Origin: Defluviicoccus sp.
GTDB taxonomy: Bacteria; Pseudomonadota; Alphaproteobacteria; Rhodospirillales; Defluviicoccaceae
DNA: 6,286 nucleotides
Direction of reading: 5' to 3'
NCBI GenBank assembly: GCA_013414705.1
Contig: CP058705.1
Span: 823,700-829,985, forward strand
Part shown: positions 1 through 4,531 of the stretch, in pieces
How positions within the stretch are numbered: the first letter of the stretch is position 1
How the letters are laid out: each line of letters begins with the position of its first letter
The notes under the pieces: model-generated
Told to the model about the DNA's origin: nothing
Seen by the model: the letters and a program-made list of their open reading frames with translations, nothing else
Database searches by the model: none
Made by a program: the position numbers and the translations under genes

Positions 1-302
1 CGGCGAACTGCTCCGGCTGTTTTCCAGCACCGCGCGGTACAGCGTCTCGGCCTCGCTGAAGCGCTGCTGTGCGCAGTGTAGAGCCGCCATTTCGAGCAGA
101 GGCGGCAGCCGGTCCGGATGCGCCGCAGCAGTCTTCTTGAACCATGTCAGCGCGGTTGCGTCGTCACCGCGCTGGCGGGCGCAGGAGCCAAGGCCCATCA
201 TCGCGGCGAACTGCTCCGGCTGTTTTTCCAGCACCGCGCGGTACAGCGCCTCGGCCTCGTTGAAACGCTGCTGCGCGTGGTGCTCCGCGGCGCTGTCCAG
301 CA
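1..302. repeat. 204-bp tandem repeat inside the TPR gene (first unit complete, second partial)
   Basis: The bases from 1 onward match those from 204 onward, with only about four substitutions over the first 70 bases plus one missing T (four T at 20-23, five at 223-227). The offset is 203 bases before the T-run and 204 after it; 204 bp encodes two 34-residue TPR units. Similarity this high at DNA level points to recent unit duplication or gene conversion. Such repeats can also expand, contract or be misassembled. Confidence 0.85.
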
Positions 303-351
303 ACAACTGTAGAGTGCCTGTCGGGGTAACAATTGACGAGCCTGCATCCAT
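1..351 (-). CDS. TPR-repeat protein, N-terminal part; runs off left edge, frame break near 20-23
   Basis: Reading the minus strand from the ATG at 351-349 gives an open frame of 117 codons to the window edge. It starts MDAGSSIVTPTG and then shows tetratricopeptide repeats of 34 residues: about 16-49 (A..H..QQRFNEAEALYRAVL), 50-83 (GLG..ARQRGDDATALTWF) and 84 onward (MAALHCAQQRFSEAETLYRAVL). TPRs form helical scaffolds for protein-protein contacts; the partner cannot be told from this part. Residues 30 and 98 are equivalent, exactly 68 residues apart. After E110 the equivalent of KQPEQFA is replaced by NSRSSSP because one A is missing from an A-run (5 A in the first copy at 223-227, 4 in the second at 20-23). 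So the gene is either a pseudogene or carries a sequencing error. No strong ribosome binding site precedes the ATG. It lies 305 bp downstream of the Hint gene on the same strand. The TPR call is firm; intactness is doubtful. Confidence 0.8.
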   Translation of the reverse strand, partial: MDAGSSIVTPTGTLQLLLDSAAEHHAQQRFNEAEALYRAVLEKQPEQFAAMMGLGSCARQRGDDATALTWFKKTAAAHPDRLPPLLEMAALHCAQQRFSEAETLYRAVLENSRSSSP

Positions 352-383
352 GACAGTTCTGCCGGTATTTTGTGACTGGGGGA

Positions 384-407
384 GCGTAAACCCTGGGTCG
401 TTTACGC
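384..407. promoter_or_regulatory. Perfect 8-bp inverted repeat upstream of TPR gene, candidate operator
   Basis: GCGTAAAC at 384-391 is the exact reverse complement of GTTTACGC at 400-407, with an 8-base spacer. It ends 33 bp before the TPR start codon at 351. The spacing and symmetry fit a dimeric regulator site or a short leader hairpin. I could not fix a promoter around it, so the role is inferred from position only. Confidence 0.35.
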
Positions 408-546
408 AAAGGGCTGAGCTGCGGCCATCGGGAAGCTGAGAAACCGGTGAAACGCGCGCGTGTGCTGCCTGTCCCGATCCGTTGCTCGCACCACCGGGCA
501 AAAAGAATGGGGCAGGTCACACGGTGCCCGCCGACAATCCTCATGC

Positions 547-592
547 GAGCAATATCCGATCAAGCAGACTCGCTTGATCGGATTACTTGCTC
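547..592 (-). terminator. Long hairpin downstream of Hint gene, possible terminator
   Basis: A perfect 12-bp inverted repeat, ATCCGATCAAGC (554-565) and GCTTGATCGGAT (572-583), encloses a 6-base loop. Outside it a further pair, GAGCAA (547-552) and TTGCTC (587-592), extends the stem after a small internal loop. It lies 65 bp past the Hint stop codon on the minus strand. No T-run follows on either side, so it is not a canonical intrinsic terminator. It could equally be an mRNA-stabilising hairpin or a protein-binding palindrome. Confidence 0.45.
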
Positions 593-656
593 AGGAAATC
601 AGACAATTAGAACGTGGCCGTTCGCTCAGAACAACGCAATCCGCTCGAACCGTGCC

Positions 657-1601
657 CTAGGCAGCGACCTCGATTGCGAACTTCCGTTGCTCCCGGTCGA
701 TGATCCGGCGCACGTGGCTCGGCACCTGGCGGGCGGATTTGGCACGCGGATAGTCCATCTCTGGGATGGACTCCAGCTCACCGAACTGCTGCAGATGCTC
801 TTCCCAGTTGTCGAAGCTCATCCGGTCAACGTTGTCGACAAAGGTTTCGACCGGCGCCCCTTCGGCGAGGATCAGCGCATGCGCTTCCAGTTCGACATGA
901 TAGTAGTTGAAGCTTTTCGGCGCGTTCCACTCGCGGACCACAGAGCGCCCGTTGACCAGTGCTCCGGCCTGCACCAGCGTTCCGTCGATAAACACGGCAT
1001 GGTCCGGCGAGAGCAGGAGATCCCGAGCGGGGAGGTTCTCGCCGAGGGCGCCGGCGCGAATGCGGATCGGCAGGATGCTCAACGGGTCCGGCTGATGCCG
1101 GTTCGTCTGCGTGTGGCCGATCCAGCGGATCGGGGCTGTCGTTCCGTCGGCCGTGATGACCAGATCCCCGGCTCGCAAGTTTTCGACCAGCCGCTCTCCG
1201 TCATGTGTCTGAACTAAAGTGCCTTCGAGCAGGCATCCAGGTGCATCCGAGTTAAGATTCCAAACTTCGTCTTCATCGACCGTGTCAGCCGAAATCGTAG
1301 GAACAGTTGATGTATCCGGCACGAACAAGTAATATGAAGTGTTGAGTTGGGCAACAAACCCGGAGACAGATAGTCCTCCTAGTGTGCTGTTGGTTGCGCC
1401 AACATATGTGTAGAGCGGTCCATTAAAGTTAAATTGATCATTAGAAACGTCACCTAAAATAACAGTATCTCCACCAATGTCAGATATGTCACCATTCCCA
1501 ATTGAAGTGGGGTTTATGGAGGATATTAGGCCCGGTGTTGTCACGGGACCTATTGTTTCCGAAGGCGCATAGGTAATTTCATAAGCATAATATGTAGCCA
1601 T
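657..1601 (-). CDS. Hedgehog/intein-type (Hint_2) domain protein
   Basis: A 314-residue protein. Residues 1 to about 118 are a Gly/Ser/Thr/Asn-rich, probably beta-stranded module without a clear signal peptide. Residues about 121-260 match the bacterial Hint_2 domain: C123 in PGCLLEGTLVQT (the position of the self-processing Cys in Hint folds), GERLVENLRAGDLV (135-148), the SPDHAVFIDGTLVQAGALVNG block (198-218) with H201, and YYHVELEAHALILAEGAP (233-250). A basic C-terminal tail follows. Hint folds perform protein self-splicing or cleavage in inteins and Hedgehog; for this bacterial class the biological role is not established, though it often sits in large secreted or surface proteins. Its ATG overlaps the stop of the preceding 46-residue gene (TAATG), implying translational coupling. 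Base composition changes inside the gene: 1381-1500 is 40% GC by count, 961-1020 is 65%. The family call is firm, the function open. Confidence 0.9.
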   Translation of the reverse strand: MATYYAYEITYAPSETIGPVTTPGLISSINPTSIGNGDISDIGGDTVILGDVSNDQFNFNGPLYTYVGATNSTLGGLSVSGFVAQLNTSYYLFVPDTSTVPTISADTVDEDEVWNLNSDAPGCLLEGTLVQTHDGERLVENLRAGDLVITADGTTAPIRWIGHTQTNRHQPDPLSILPIRIRAGALGENLPARDLLLSPDHAVFIDGTLVQAGALVNGRSVVREWNAPKSFNYYHVELEAHALILAEGAPVETFVDNVDRMSFDNWEEHLQQFGELESIPEMDYPRAKSARQVPSHVRRIIDREQRKFAIEVAA

Positions 1602-1741
1602 TACTGCCCCCGTGCAATATTTCTGCCGAAGTGGCCGAGCGTCCCGCCCAGACCGCCCCGGGGCTCAACGCCAAACACGGCTTGCCAGATGGCAAGCCAA
1701 CCTATTTGAGGTTGAAAATTATTATTTTGTGGTTGAGCCAT
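1601..1741 (-). CDS. Small 46-residue protein, translationally coupled to Hint gene
   Basis: The frame runs from ATG at 1741-1739 to TAA at 1603-1601, and that TAA shares a base with the ATG of the Hint gene. The product begins MAQPQNNNFQPQIGWLAIWQ and ends in a Gly-rich tail (GGLGGTLGHFGRNIARGQ). I do not recognise the family. The Asn/Gln-rich start, Trp-rich middle (WLAIWQAVFGV) and Gly-rich end suggest a small secreted or membrane-interacting partner, but no signal peptide or full transmembrane helix is clear. The stop-start overlap with the Hint gene is the main evidence that it is translated. Purine-rich upstream sequence (AGGGA) lies rather far from the ATG, so the start is less sure than the end. 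Confidence 0.55.
   Translation of the reverse strand: MAQPQNNNFQPQIGWLAIWQAVFGVEPRGGLGGTLGHFGRNIARGQ
1679..1698. repeat. Perfect 8-bp stem hairpin inside the small gene
   Basis: GGCTTGCC (1679-1686) and GGCAAGCC (1691-1698) are exact reverse complements around a 4-base loop. In mRNA this would be a very stable hairpin about 80 bp upstream of the Hint start. It may tune the coupled translation, or may simply reflect the coding sequence for GWLAIWQA. Confidence 0.5.
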
Positions 1742-1854
1742 CGTCAAGTTAATTGCGATCCCTACAACTAACGGTAGAGGTTTGTAATTCCGCCACTCTC
1801 GGCACTCGATGCCTCGGATTGCGGAGGCTGCTGGCCGGCGTCGCGCTCGGAGCC

Positions 1855-2092
1855 TCAGATTGCTGGCCGGTGTTCGCCCAGCACCCGTTCGGCTACCGCT
1901 TTCGCTCGGCGCGGCACGATCGGGTGCCGCACCGCGTTGGCGGTGACGAACGCCCAATGCCACTGGATGTCGGCCACTGGATGTGAGCCAATAGATGGCA
2001 GCATCGATGCATGCGGTGGTCTCGCCCGAAGCGATCACCCGGGCGGCCCGCAGTTTGTCCCGGATCGCCGACGTGCTCAGCAAGCCCGTCAC
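1855..2092 (-). pseudogene. Frameshifted small gene of unknown function
   Basis: Two successive minus-strand frames have GC-rich third positions and sensible protein sequence. The first, from a GTG at 2092, reads TGLLSTSAIRDKLRAARVIA and continues to ...IDAAIYWLTSSG. The second reads DIQWHWAFVTANAVRHPIVP, then ...RRAKAVAERVLGEHRPAI, and stops with TGA at 1857-1855. The switch falls at a 12-bp direct repeat (ACATCCAGTGGC on the minus strand) whose two copies lie 14 bp apart. Removing 13 bp rejoins the frames as ..IYWLDIQWHWAFV.., giving about 75 residues. I do not recognise the family. The start is uncertain because a TAA lies immediately before the GTG and no well-spaced ribosome binding site is seen. 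The gene lies upstream of the small gene and the Hint gene on the same strand. Confidence 0.5.
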
Positions 2093-2243
2093 TTACCAGA
2101 TGCTGATCACACCGCAGGCTGGTGCATACGCCTTCTCCTGACGATCCATTTCGGCGGGTGTTCATGGTGGACGTGGAAGGCTAAGAGCGCTGACGGCAAG
2201 CCTGTGTTCTATAAAGTTCTTCCCTCAAAAACAGCTTTGAGAA
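2093..2243. other. Non-coding stretch before the IS
   Basis: No convincing gene lies here. On the minus strand a well-spaced AGGAG precedes an ATG at 2128-2126, but that frame stops after six codons (MHQPAV). A second frame, starting at 2149, gives an 18-residue peptide (MDRQEKAYAPACGVISIW) ending in the TAA that abuts the broken gene's GTG. Either could be a leader peptide or the remains of a longer gene. The palindrome half described at 2214-2243 closes the stretch. Confidence 0.4.
2214..2243. repeat. Imperfect palindrome interrupted by the IS (left part)
   Basis: CTCAAA (2224-2229) pairs with TTTGAG (2236-2241) around AACAGC. Outside it CTT (2219-2221) can pair with AAG (2242-2244) across a two-base bulge. 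AAAGT at 2214-2218 has its partner ACTTT at 3861-3865, on the far side of the IS. Joining 2247 to 3859 therefore rebuilds one longer imperfect palindrome. It may be a terminator or a dispersed REP-like unit; I cannot check its copy number. Confidence 0.5.
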
Positions 2244-2247
2244 GCTA
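2244..2247. repeat. Candidate target-site duplication GCTA (left copy)
   Basis: GCTA at 2244-2247 recurs at 3855-3858, just outside the proposed IS ends. A 4-bp duplication is the usual size for the IS1380 family. A 4-base match alone is weak; the restored palindrome adds support. Confidence 0.45.
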
Positions 2248-2337
2248 TCCCGAAAAATGCACGTTGGCTGGCGGGTGTAGCGTAAGCCGTTGAACGGATT
2301 TAGGATATTGTTACTGAAGTCTGATCCTGCCGTTTCT

Positions 2338-2342
2338 GGAGG
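2338..2342 (+). promoter_or_regulatory. Ribosome binding site of the transposase
   Basis: GGAGG at 2338-2342 lies 11 bases before the ATG at 2354. The spacing is slightly long but it is the only strong Shine-Dalgarno match near that start, and it supports the 446-residue form. Confidence 0.6.
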
Positions 2343-2353
2343 CCGCACCCGCC

Positions 2354-3694
2354 ATGGTTGATCAGAGGATAGCGCTCCCCGGCCTGTCACCCGTCTCCGG
2401 CAAGACGGTGGTGGCCCGGTTTGATGGTGGCGAGCTTTCCTCGGCTGCCGGGGTGCTGGCGCTGCGCGAGATCGAGGCCCGCCTTGGCGTGGCGGCGCGA
2501 CTGGCCGCCTGCCTGGATGATCCACGGGCGGCGGGGCAGACCATCCATGGACTGGCCGAGATCATCCGGTTCCGGCTGCTGATGATCGCCGCCGGATACG
2601 AGGACGGCAACGATGCCACCGGCTTGCGGCTCGATCCGGTGTTCAAGATGGCGCTGGATCAGGCGCCGTCGGGCCGCGCGCTGTGTTCGCAATCGACCAT
2701 CTCGCGGCTGGAGAACCTGCCGGGCAAGCGGGCGCTGCTGCGCATCGGCCGGGCCATGGTCGATCTCTATTGCGCCTCGTTCCGGCAGGTGCTGAAGCGG
2801 ATCACGCTCGACATCGACGACACCTTCGACGCCGTCCACGGCGGCCAGCAGCTTCGGCTGTTCAACGCCCATTATGACGAATACGGGTTCCAGCCCATCG
2901 TGGTGTTCGACGGCGAAGGCCGCTTCGTCACCGCCGTGCTGCGCCCTGCCAAGCGGCCCAAGGGCGTGGAAATCTGCACCTTTCTGCGCCGCCTGCTCCG
3001 CGCCATCCGCGCCAACTGGCCCCGGACCTCCGTCCTGCTGCGAGCCGACAGCCATTACTGCGCGCCGGAGGTCCTGGACTGGTGCCGGGGCGAAGGCGTC
3101 GATTACATCTTCGGCGTGGCGCCGACCCCGACGCTCCGCGCCCATATCCTGGCCCTGGAAGCCAGCACCCAGAAGCGGTTCGACGATACCCCGGACGGCG
3201 GCAAGCTCCGCCGCTTCAAGGAATTCCTCGACGGCGCCGCAAGCTGGAGCAGGGTCGAGCGCATCGTCGCCCGCGTCGAGGCAGGACCAGACGGCACCGA
3301 CACCCGCTTCATCGTCACCAACCTGACCGGCGGCGATGGCCGCTCCCTGTACCAGGGCATCTACTGCCAGCGGGGACAAGCCGAGAACCACATCAAGTCT
3401 TGGAAGACCCACCTGGCCGCCGACCGCACCTCTTGCCACGCGGCCACCGCCAACCAGTTCCGCTTGTTCCTCCATGCCGGGGCGTATTGGCTGCTGTGGA
3501 GCCTGCGCGGGCTGATGCCAAAGCGCTCGGTCTGGCGTGTCGCCCAGTTCGACACTCTCCGCCTGCGGCTGATCAAGATGGCGGCGCGGGTGATCGAGAT
3601 GAAGACCATGATCAAGGTCCACTTGCCCACCGCCACCCCGTGCCAGGACATCCTGCGCCTCGCCCTCGGCCGGATCCCACGCTTGGTCACCTGA
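2354..3694 (+). CDS. IS1380-family transposase
   Basis: A 446-residue DDE transposase that cuts and inserts the surrounding IS. The three RNase H-fold blocks are all present. The first Asp block is LDIDDTFDAVHGGQQ (152-166). It is followed by YDEYGFQPIVVFDGEGRF (174-191) and the LRP..RPKG stretch. The second Asp is D232 in LLRADSHY. The catalytic Glu is E344 in YCQRGQAENHIKSWK, followed by the family signature ADRTSCHAATANQFRLFLHA (356-375). The N-terminal 130 residues include a helix-turn-helix-like QSTISRLENLP (113-123). The length equals that of full family members and no frame break is seen, so the enzyme looks active. The start at 2354 is backed by GGAGG 11 bases upstream. An antisense open frame covers almost the whole gene but is a compositional shadow. 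Confidence 0.95.
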   Translation: MVDQRIALPGLSPVSGKTVVARFDGGELSSAAGVLALREIEARLGVAARLAACLDDPRAAGQTIHGLAEIIRFRLLMIAAGYEDGNDATGLRLDPVFKMALDQAPSGRALCSQSTISRLENLPGKRALLRIGRAMVDLYCASFRQVLKRITLDIDDTFDAVHGGQQLRLFNAHYDEYGFQPIVVFDGEGRFVTAVLRPAKRPKGVEICTFLRRLLRAIRANWPRTSVLLRADSHYCAPEVLDWCRGEGVDYIFGVAPTPTLRAHILALEASTQKRFDDTPDGGKLRRFKEFLDGAASWSRVERIVARVEAGPDGTDTRFIVTNLTGGDGRSLYQGIYCQRGQAENHIKSWKTHLAADRTSCHAATANQFRLFLHAGAYWLLWSLRGLMPKRSVWRVAQFDTLRLRLIKMAARVIEMKTMIKVHLPTATPCQDILRLALGRIPRLVT

Positions 3695-3790
3695 CCGATG
3701 GGGCGAAGTGTCCCGAACGCCACCCACATCGTGAACCCACCAGCCCCACCCCACATACCGTCGGCTGGCGGCGGGACGCCACGCCCAAAT

Positions 3791-3826
3791 GCAACCTGAC
3801 AGAGAGTGGTTGCGCGGGTGTCAGGT
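3791..3826. repeat. Overlapping alternative hairpins near the IS right end
   Basis: ACCTGACA (3794-3801) is the exact reverse complement of TGTCAGGT (3819-3826). Overlapping it, GCAACC (3791-3796) can pair instead with GGTTGC (3808-3813). The two pairings exclude each other. The site lies in the roughly 160 bp between the transposase stop and the proposed right end. It could act as terminator, transposase binding site or shield against outside transcription. Confidence 0.4.
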
Positions 3827-3854
3827 GCGAGCATCAGCGCTGTGCATAATGGCG

Positions 3855-3858
3855 GCTA
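3855..3858. repeat. Candidate target-site duplication GCTA (right copy)
   Basis: This matches GCTA at 2244-2247, directly outside the proposed right end. It is followed by GGACTTTT, whose ACTTT completes the palindrome begun left of the element. Confidence 0.45.
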
Positions 3859-4113
3859 GGACTTTTGTCGCGCGGGTCGTTTCAAAGCGTCCGGACACGC
3901 GACAGGGAGCCGCAGACCAATCTGAAAATGAGACAGACTGTCGAAGGTGAAGCGCCGTTCGGACGGTTGGAGCCCTGATCGCGCCGAACAAGCCGGTAGC
4001 AGCGACCTCAGAGATTGTCTATAAGACGTGCAGCGGCGTCTGCTTGGGCGGCTAGATATGAGGTGCCAAATCGGTGCCAAGGCCGATGCGAAATGCTGCT
4101 AAGTTATTGACAA
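3859..4113. other. Intergenic region between IS and tRNA-Thr
   Basis: No gene is convincing in these 255 bp. A plus-strand frame of 32 codons (3956-4054, IAPNKPVAATSEIVYKTC in its middle) has acceptable codon use and ends in TAG, which might be the remnant C-terminus of a lost gene. A minus-strand frame over the same bases lacks a good start and matches nothing I know. An 11-bp tandem repeat at 4062-4080 lies near the tRNA, whose promoter should be in the last 50 bases but is not clear by eye. Confidence 0.4.
4062..4080. repeat. Short tandem repeat GGTGCCAA, 11-bp period, upstream of tRNA
   Basis: GGTGCCAA occurs at 4062-4069 and again at 4073-4080. One DNA turn separates the copies and they end 33 bp before the tRNA. 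They may bind a protein on one face of the helix or be chance. Confidence 0.35.
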
Positions 4114-4188
4114 GCCGCAGTAGCTCAGGGGTAGAGCAGCGCATTCGTAATGCGCGGGTCGGGGGTTCAAATCCCTCCTGCGGCACCA
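4114..4188 (+). tRNA. tRNA-Thr (anticodon CGT)
   Basis: A complete cloverleaf with encoded CCA. The acceptor stem pairs GCCGCAG (4114-4120) with CTGCGGC (4178-4184). The D stem is GCTC/GAGC (4123-4126 and 4134-4137). The anticodon stem GCGCA/TGCGC (4139-4143 and 4151-4155) holds the loop TTCGTAA with anticodon CGT at 4146-4148, which reads ACG (Thr). The T arm spans 4161-4177 with TTCAAAT as loop and one G-T pair. The discriminator is A4185 and CCA follows at 4186-4188. All stems are sound, so the gene looks functional. I found no second copy of its 3' end in the window, hence no direct sign of an element integrated here. Confidence 0.97.
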
Positions 4189-4229
4189 TCTGACCCATTG
4201 ATATTATGGCTTGTTTGTTCTCCGCCTAC

Positions 4230-4262
4230 CCTAGAGCGGTATCCTTTAGGTAGCGCTCTAGG
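4230..4262 (+). terminator. Hairpin downstream of tRNA-Thr
   Basis: CCTAGAGCG (4230-4238) pairs perfectly with CGCTCTAGG (4254-4262) around a 15-base loop. It starts 42 bp past the tRNA and lies before the next, convergent gene. No T-run follows, so this may be a bidirectional or factor-assisted terminator. The right arm also overlaps a direct repeat of TAGGTAGCG. Confidence 0.45.
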
Positions 4263-4267
4263 TAGCG
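4247..4267. repeat. Direct repeat TAGGTAGCG, 12-bp period
   Basis: TAGGTAGCG occurs at 4247-4255 and 4259-4267, separated by CTC. The first copy overlaps the hairpin's right arm, so duplication may have helped to form it. Confidence 0.5.
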
Positions 4268-4284
4268 GGCGCGCGGTTGGACGC

Positions 4285-4529
4285 CTATTCCAGCTCCAAG
4301 AAGGCTTGCCAATCCAACGGGTGTGGCGTCTGCGACGTCATCCGCTCGTGGAGTTCGCGGAATCGCGGATCCTCGCAACGTGTCCGCCAGTGCTCCCGAC
4401 TGATCGCCCTCGGGTTCGGGGATCGTGGTTCCTTCCCCGATCGGACGTCCCGGAGTAGTACATCTTGTAAATCCGGTTGTGCAGCAATTGTGACCAGTCC
4501 GAAGTGCGTTTGCCTCTCGTCTCGGTCAT
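4285..4529 (-). pseudogene. Small hypothetical protein gene broken by one-base loss in a C-run
   Basis: From ATG at 4529-4527 the minus strand reads MTETRGKRTSDWSQLLHNRI, then YKMYYSGTSDRGRNHDP, with GC-rich third positions. It then continues sensibly only in another frame, NPRAISREHWRTRCEDPRFR, then ELHERMTSQTPHPLDWQAFL, to the TAG at 4287-4285. Adding one C to the run of four (plus-strand GGGG at 4418-4421) joins both as ..RGRNHDPPNPRAISREH.., giving 81 residues. GGAAAG with a 5-base spacer precedes the ATG. The product would be a small, basic, Arg- and Trp-rich soluble protein; I do not recognise the family. It is either a pseudogene or a homopolymer sequencing error. It points away from the YfdX gene, with only two bases between the two start codons. 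Confidence 0.55.
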
Positions 4530-4531
4530 GT

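Larger units (their letters stand above)
352..656. other. Intergenic region between Hint and TPR genes
   Basis: I see no convincing gene on either strand of this 305-bp stretch; the open frames crossing it are shadows with poor codon use. It holds two perfect inverted repeats, at 384-407 and 547-592, listed separately. One is placed like an end-of-transcript hairpin for the Hint gene and the other like an operator or leader hairpin for the TPR gene. Confidence 0.6.
2248..3854 (+). mobile_element. IS1380-family insertion sequence, about 1.6 kb
   Basis: The element carries one complete IS1380-type transposase gene. I place the ends at 2248 and 3854, a length of 1607 bp that fits the family's usual 1.6-1.7 kb. 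The left end begins TCCCGAAAAATGCAC. The right end, read from outside inward, contains CGCCATTATGCAC. They share ATGCAC and further scattered positions, so the terminal inverted repeat is imperfect and needs a gap. Flanking GCTA copies and the rebuilt palindrome support this placement. No other gene is carried. The exact ends could be off by a few bases, while the presence of the element is certain. Confidence 0.7.

Noticed and set aside
447..1217. 256-codon plus-strand frame opposite the Hint gene
   Set aside because: The minus strand here encodes conserved Hint_2 motifs; the plus product resembles no protein family.
1893..2165. 90-codon minus-strand frame over the broken small gene
   Set aside because: It is a third frame with His/Arg/Cys-rich product; the two other frames have better codon use and protein sequence.
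1937..2293. 118-codon plus-strand frame reaching into the IS
   Set aside because: Poor codon use, no ribosome binding site, and it crosses the proposed IS left end.
2387..3754. 455-codon open frame antisense to the transposase
   Set aside because: It mirrors the GC-rich third positions of the transposase gene, gives low-complexity sequence with no known fold, and the transposase frame has full catalytic motifs.
2263..3777. GGCTGGCGGG near both sides (2267-2276 and 3762 onward) as IS ends
   Set aside because: The two occurrences are in direct, not inverted, orientation, so they cannot be terminal inverted repeats.
3082..3849. 255-codon plus-strand frame overlapping the transposase 3' end
   Set aside because: Its product is Arg/Pro/His-rich, typical of a shadow frame, and most of it overlaps the certain transposase gene.
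3856..4080. 74-codon minus-strand frame between IS and tRNA
   Set aside because: No recognisable family, no good start and mixed codon use; kept only as part of the intergenic entry.
4114..4188. tRNA 3' end as an attachment site of an integrated element
   Set aside because: No second copy of the tRNA 3' sequence and no integrase gene are present in the window.
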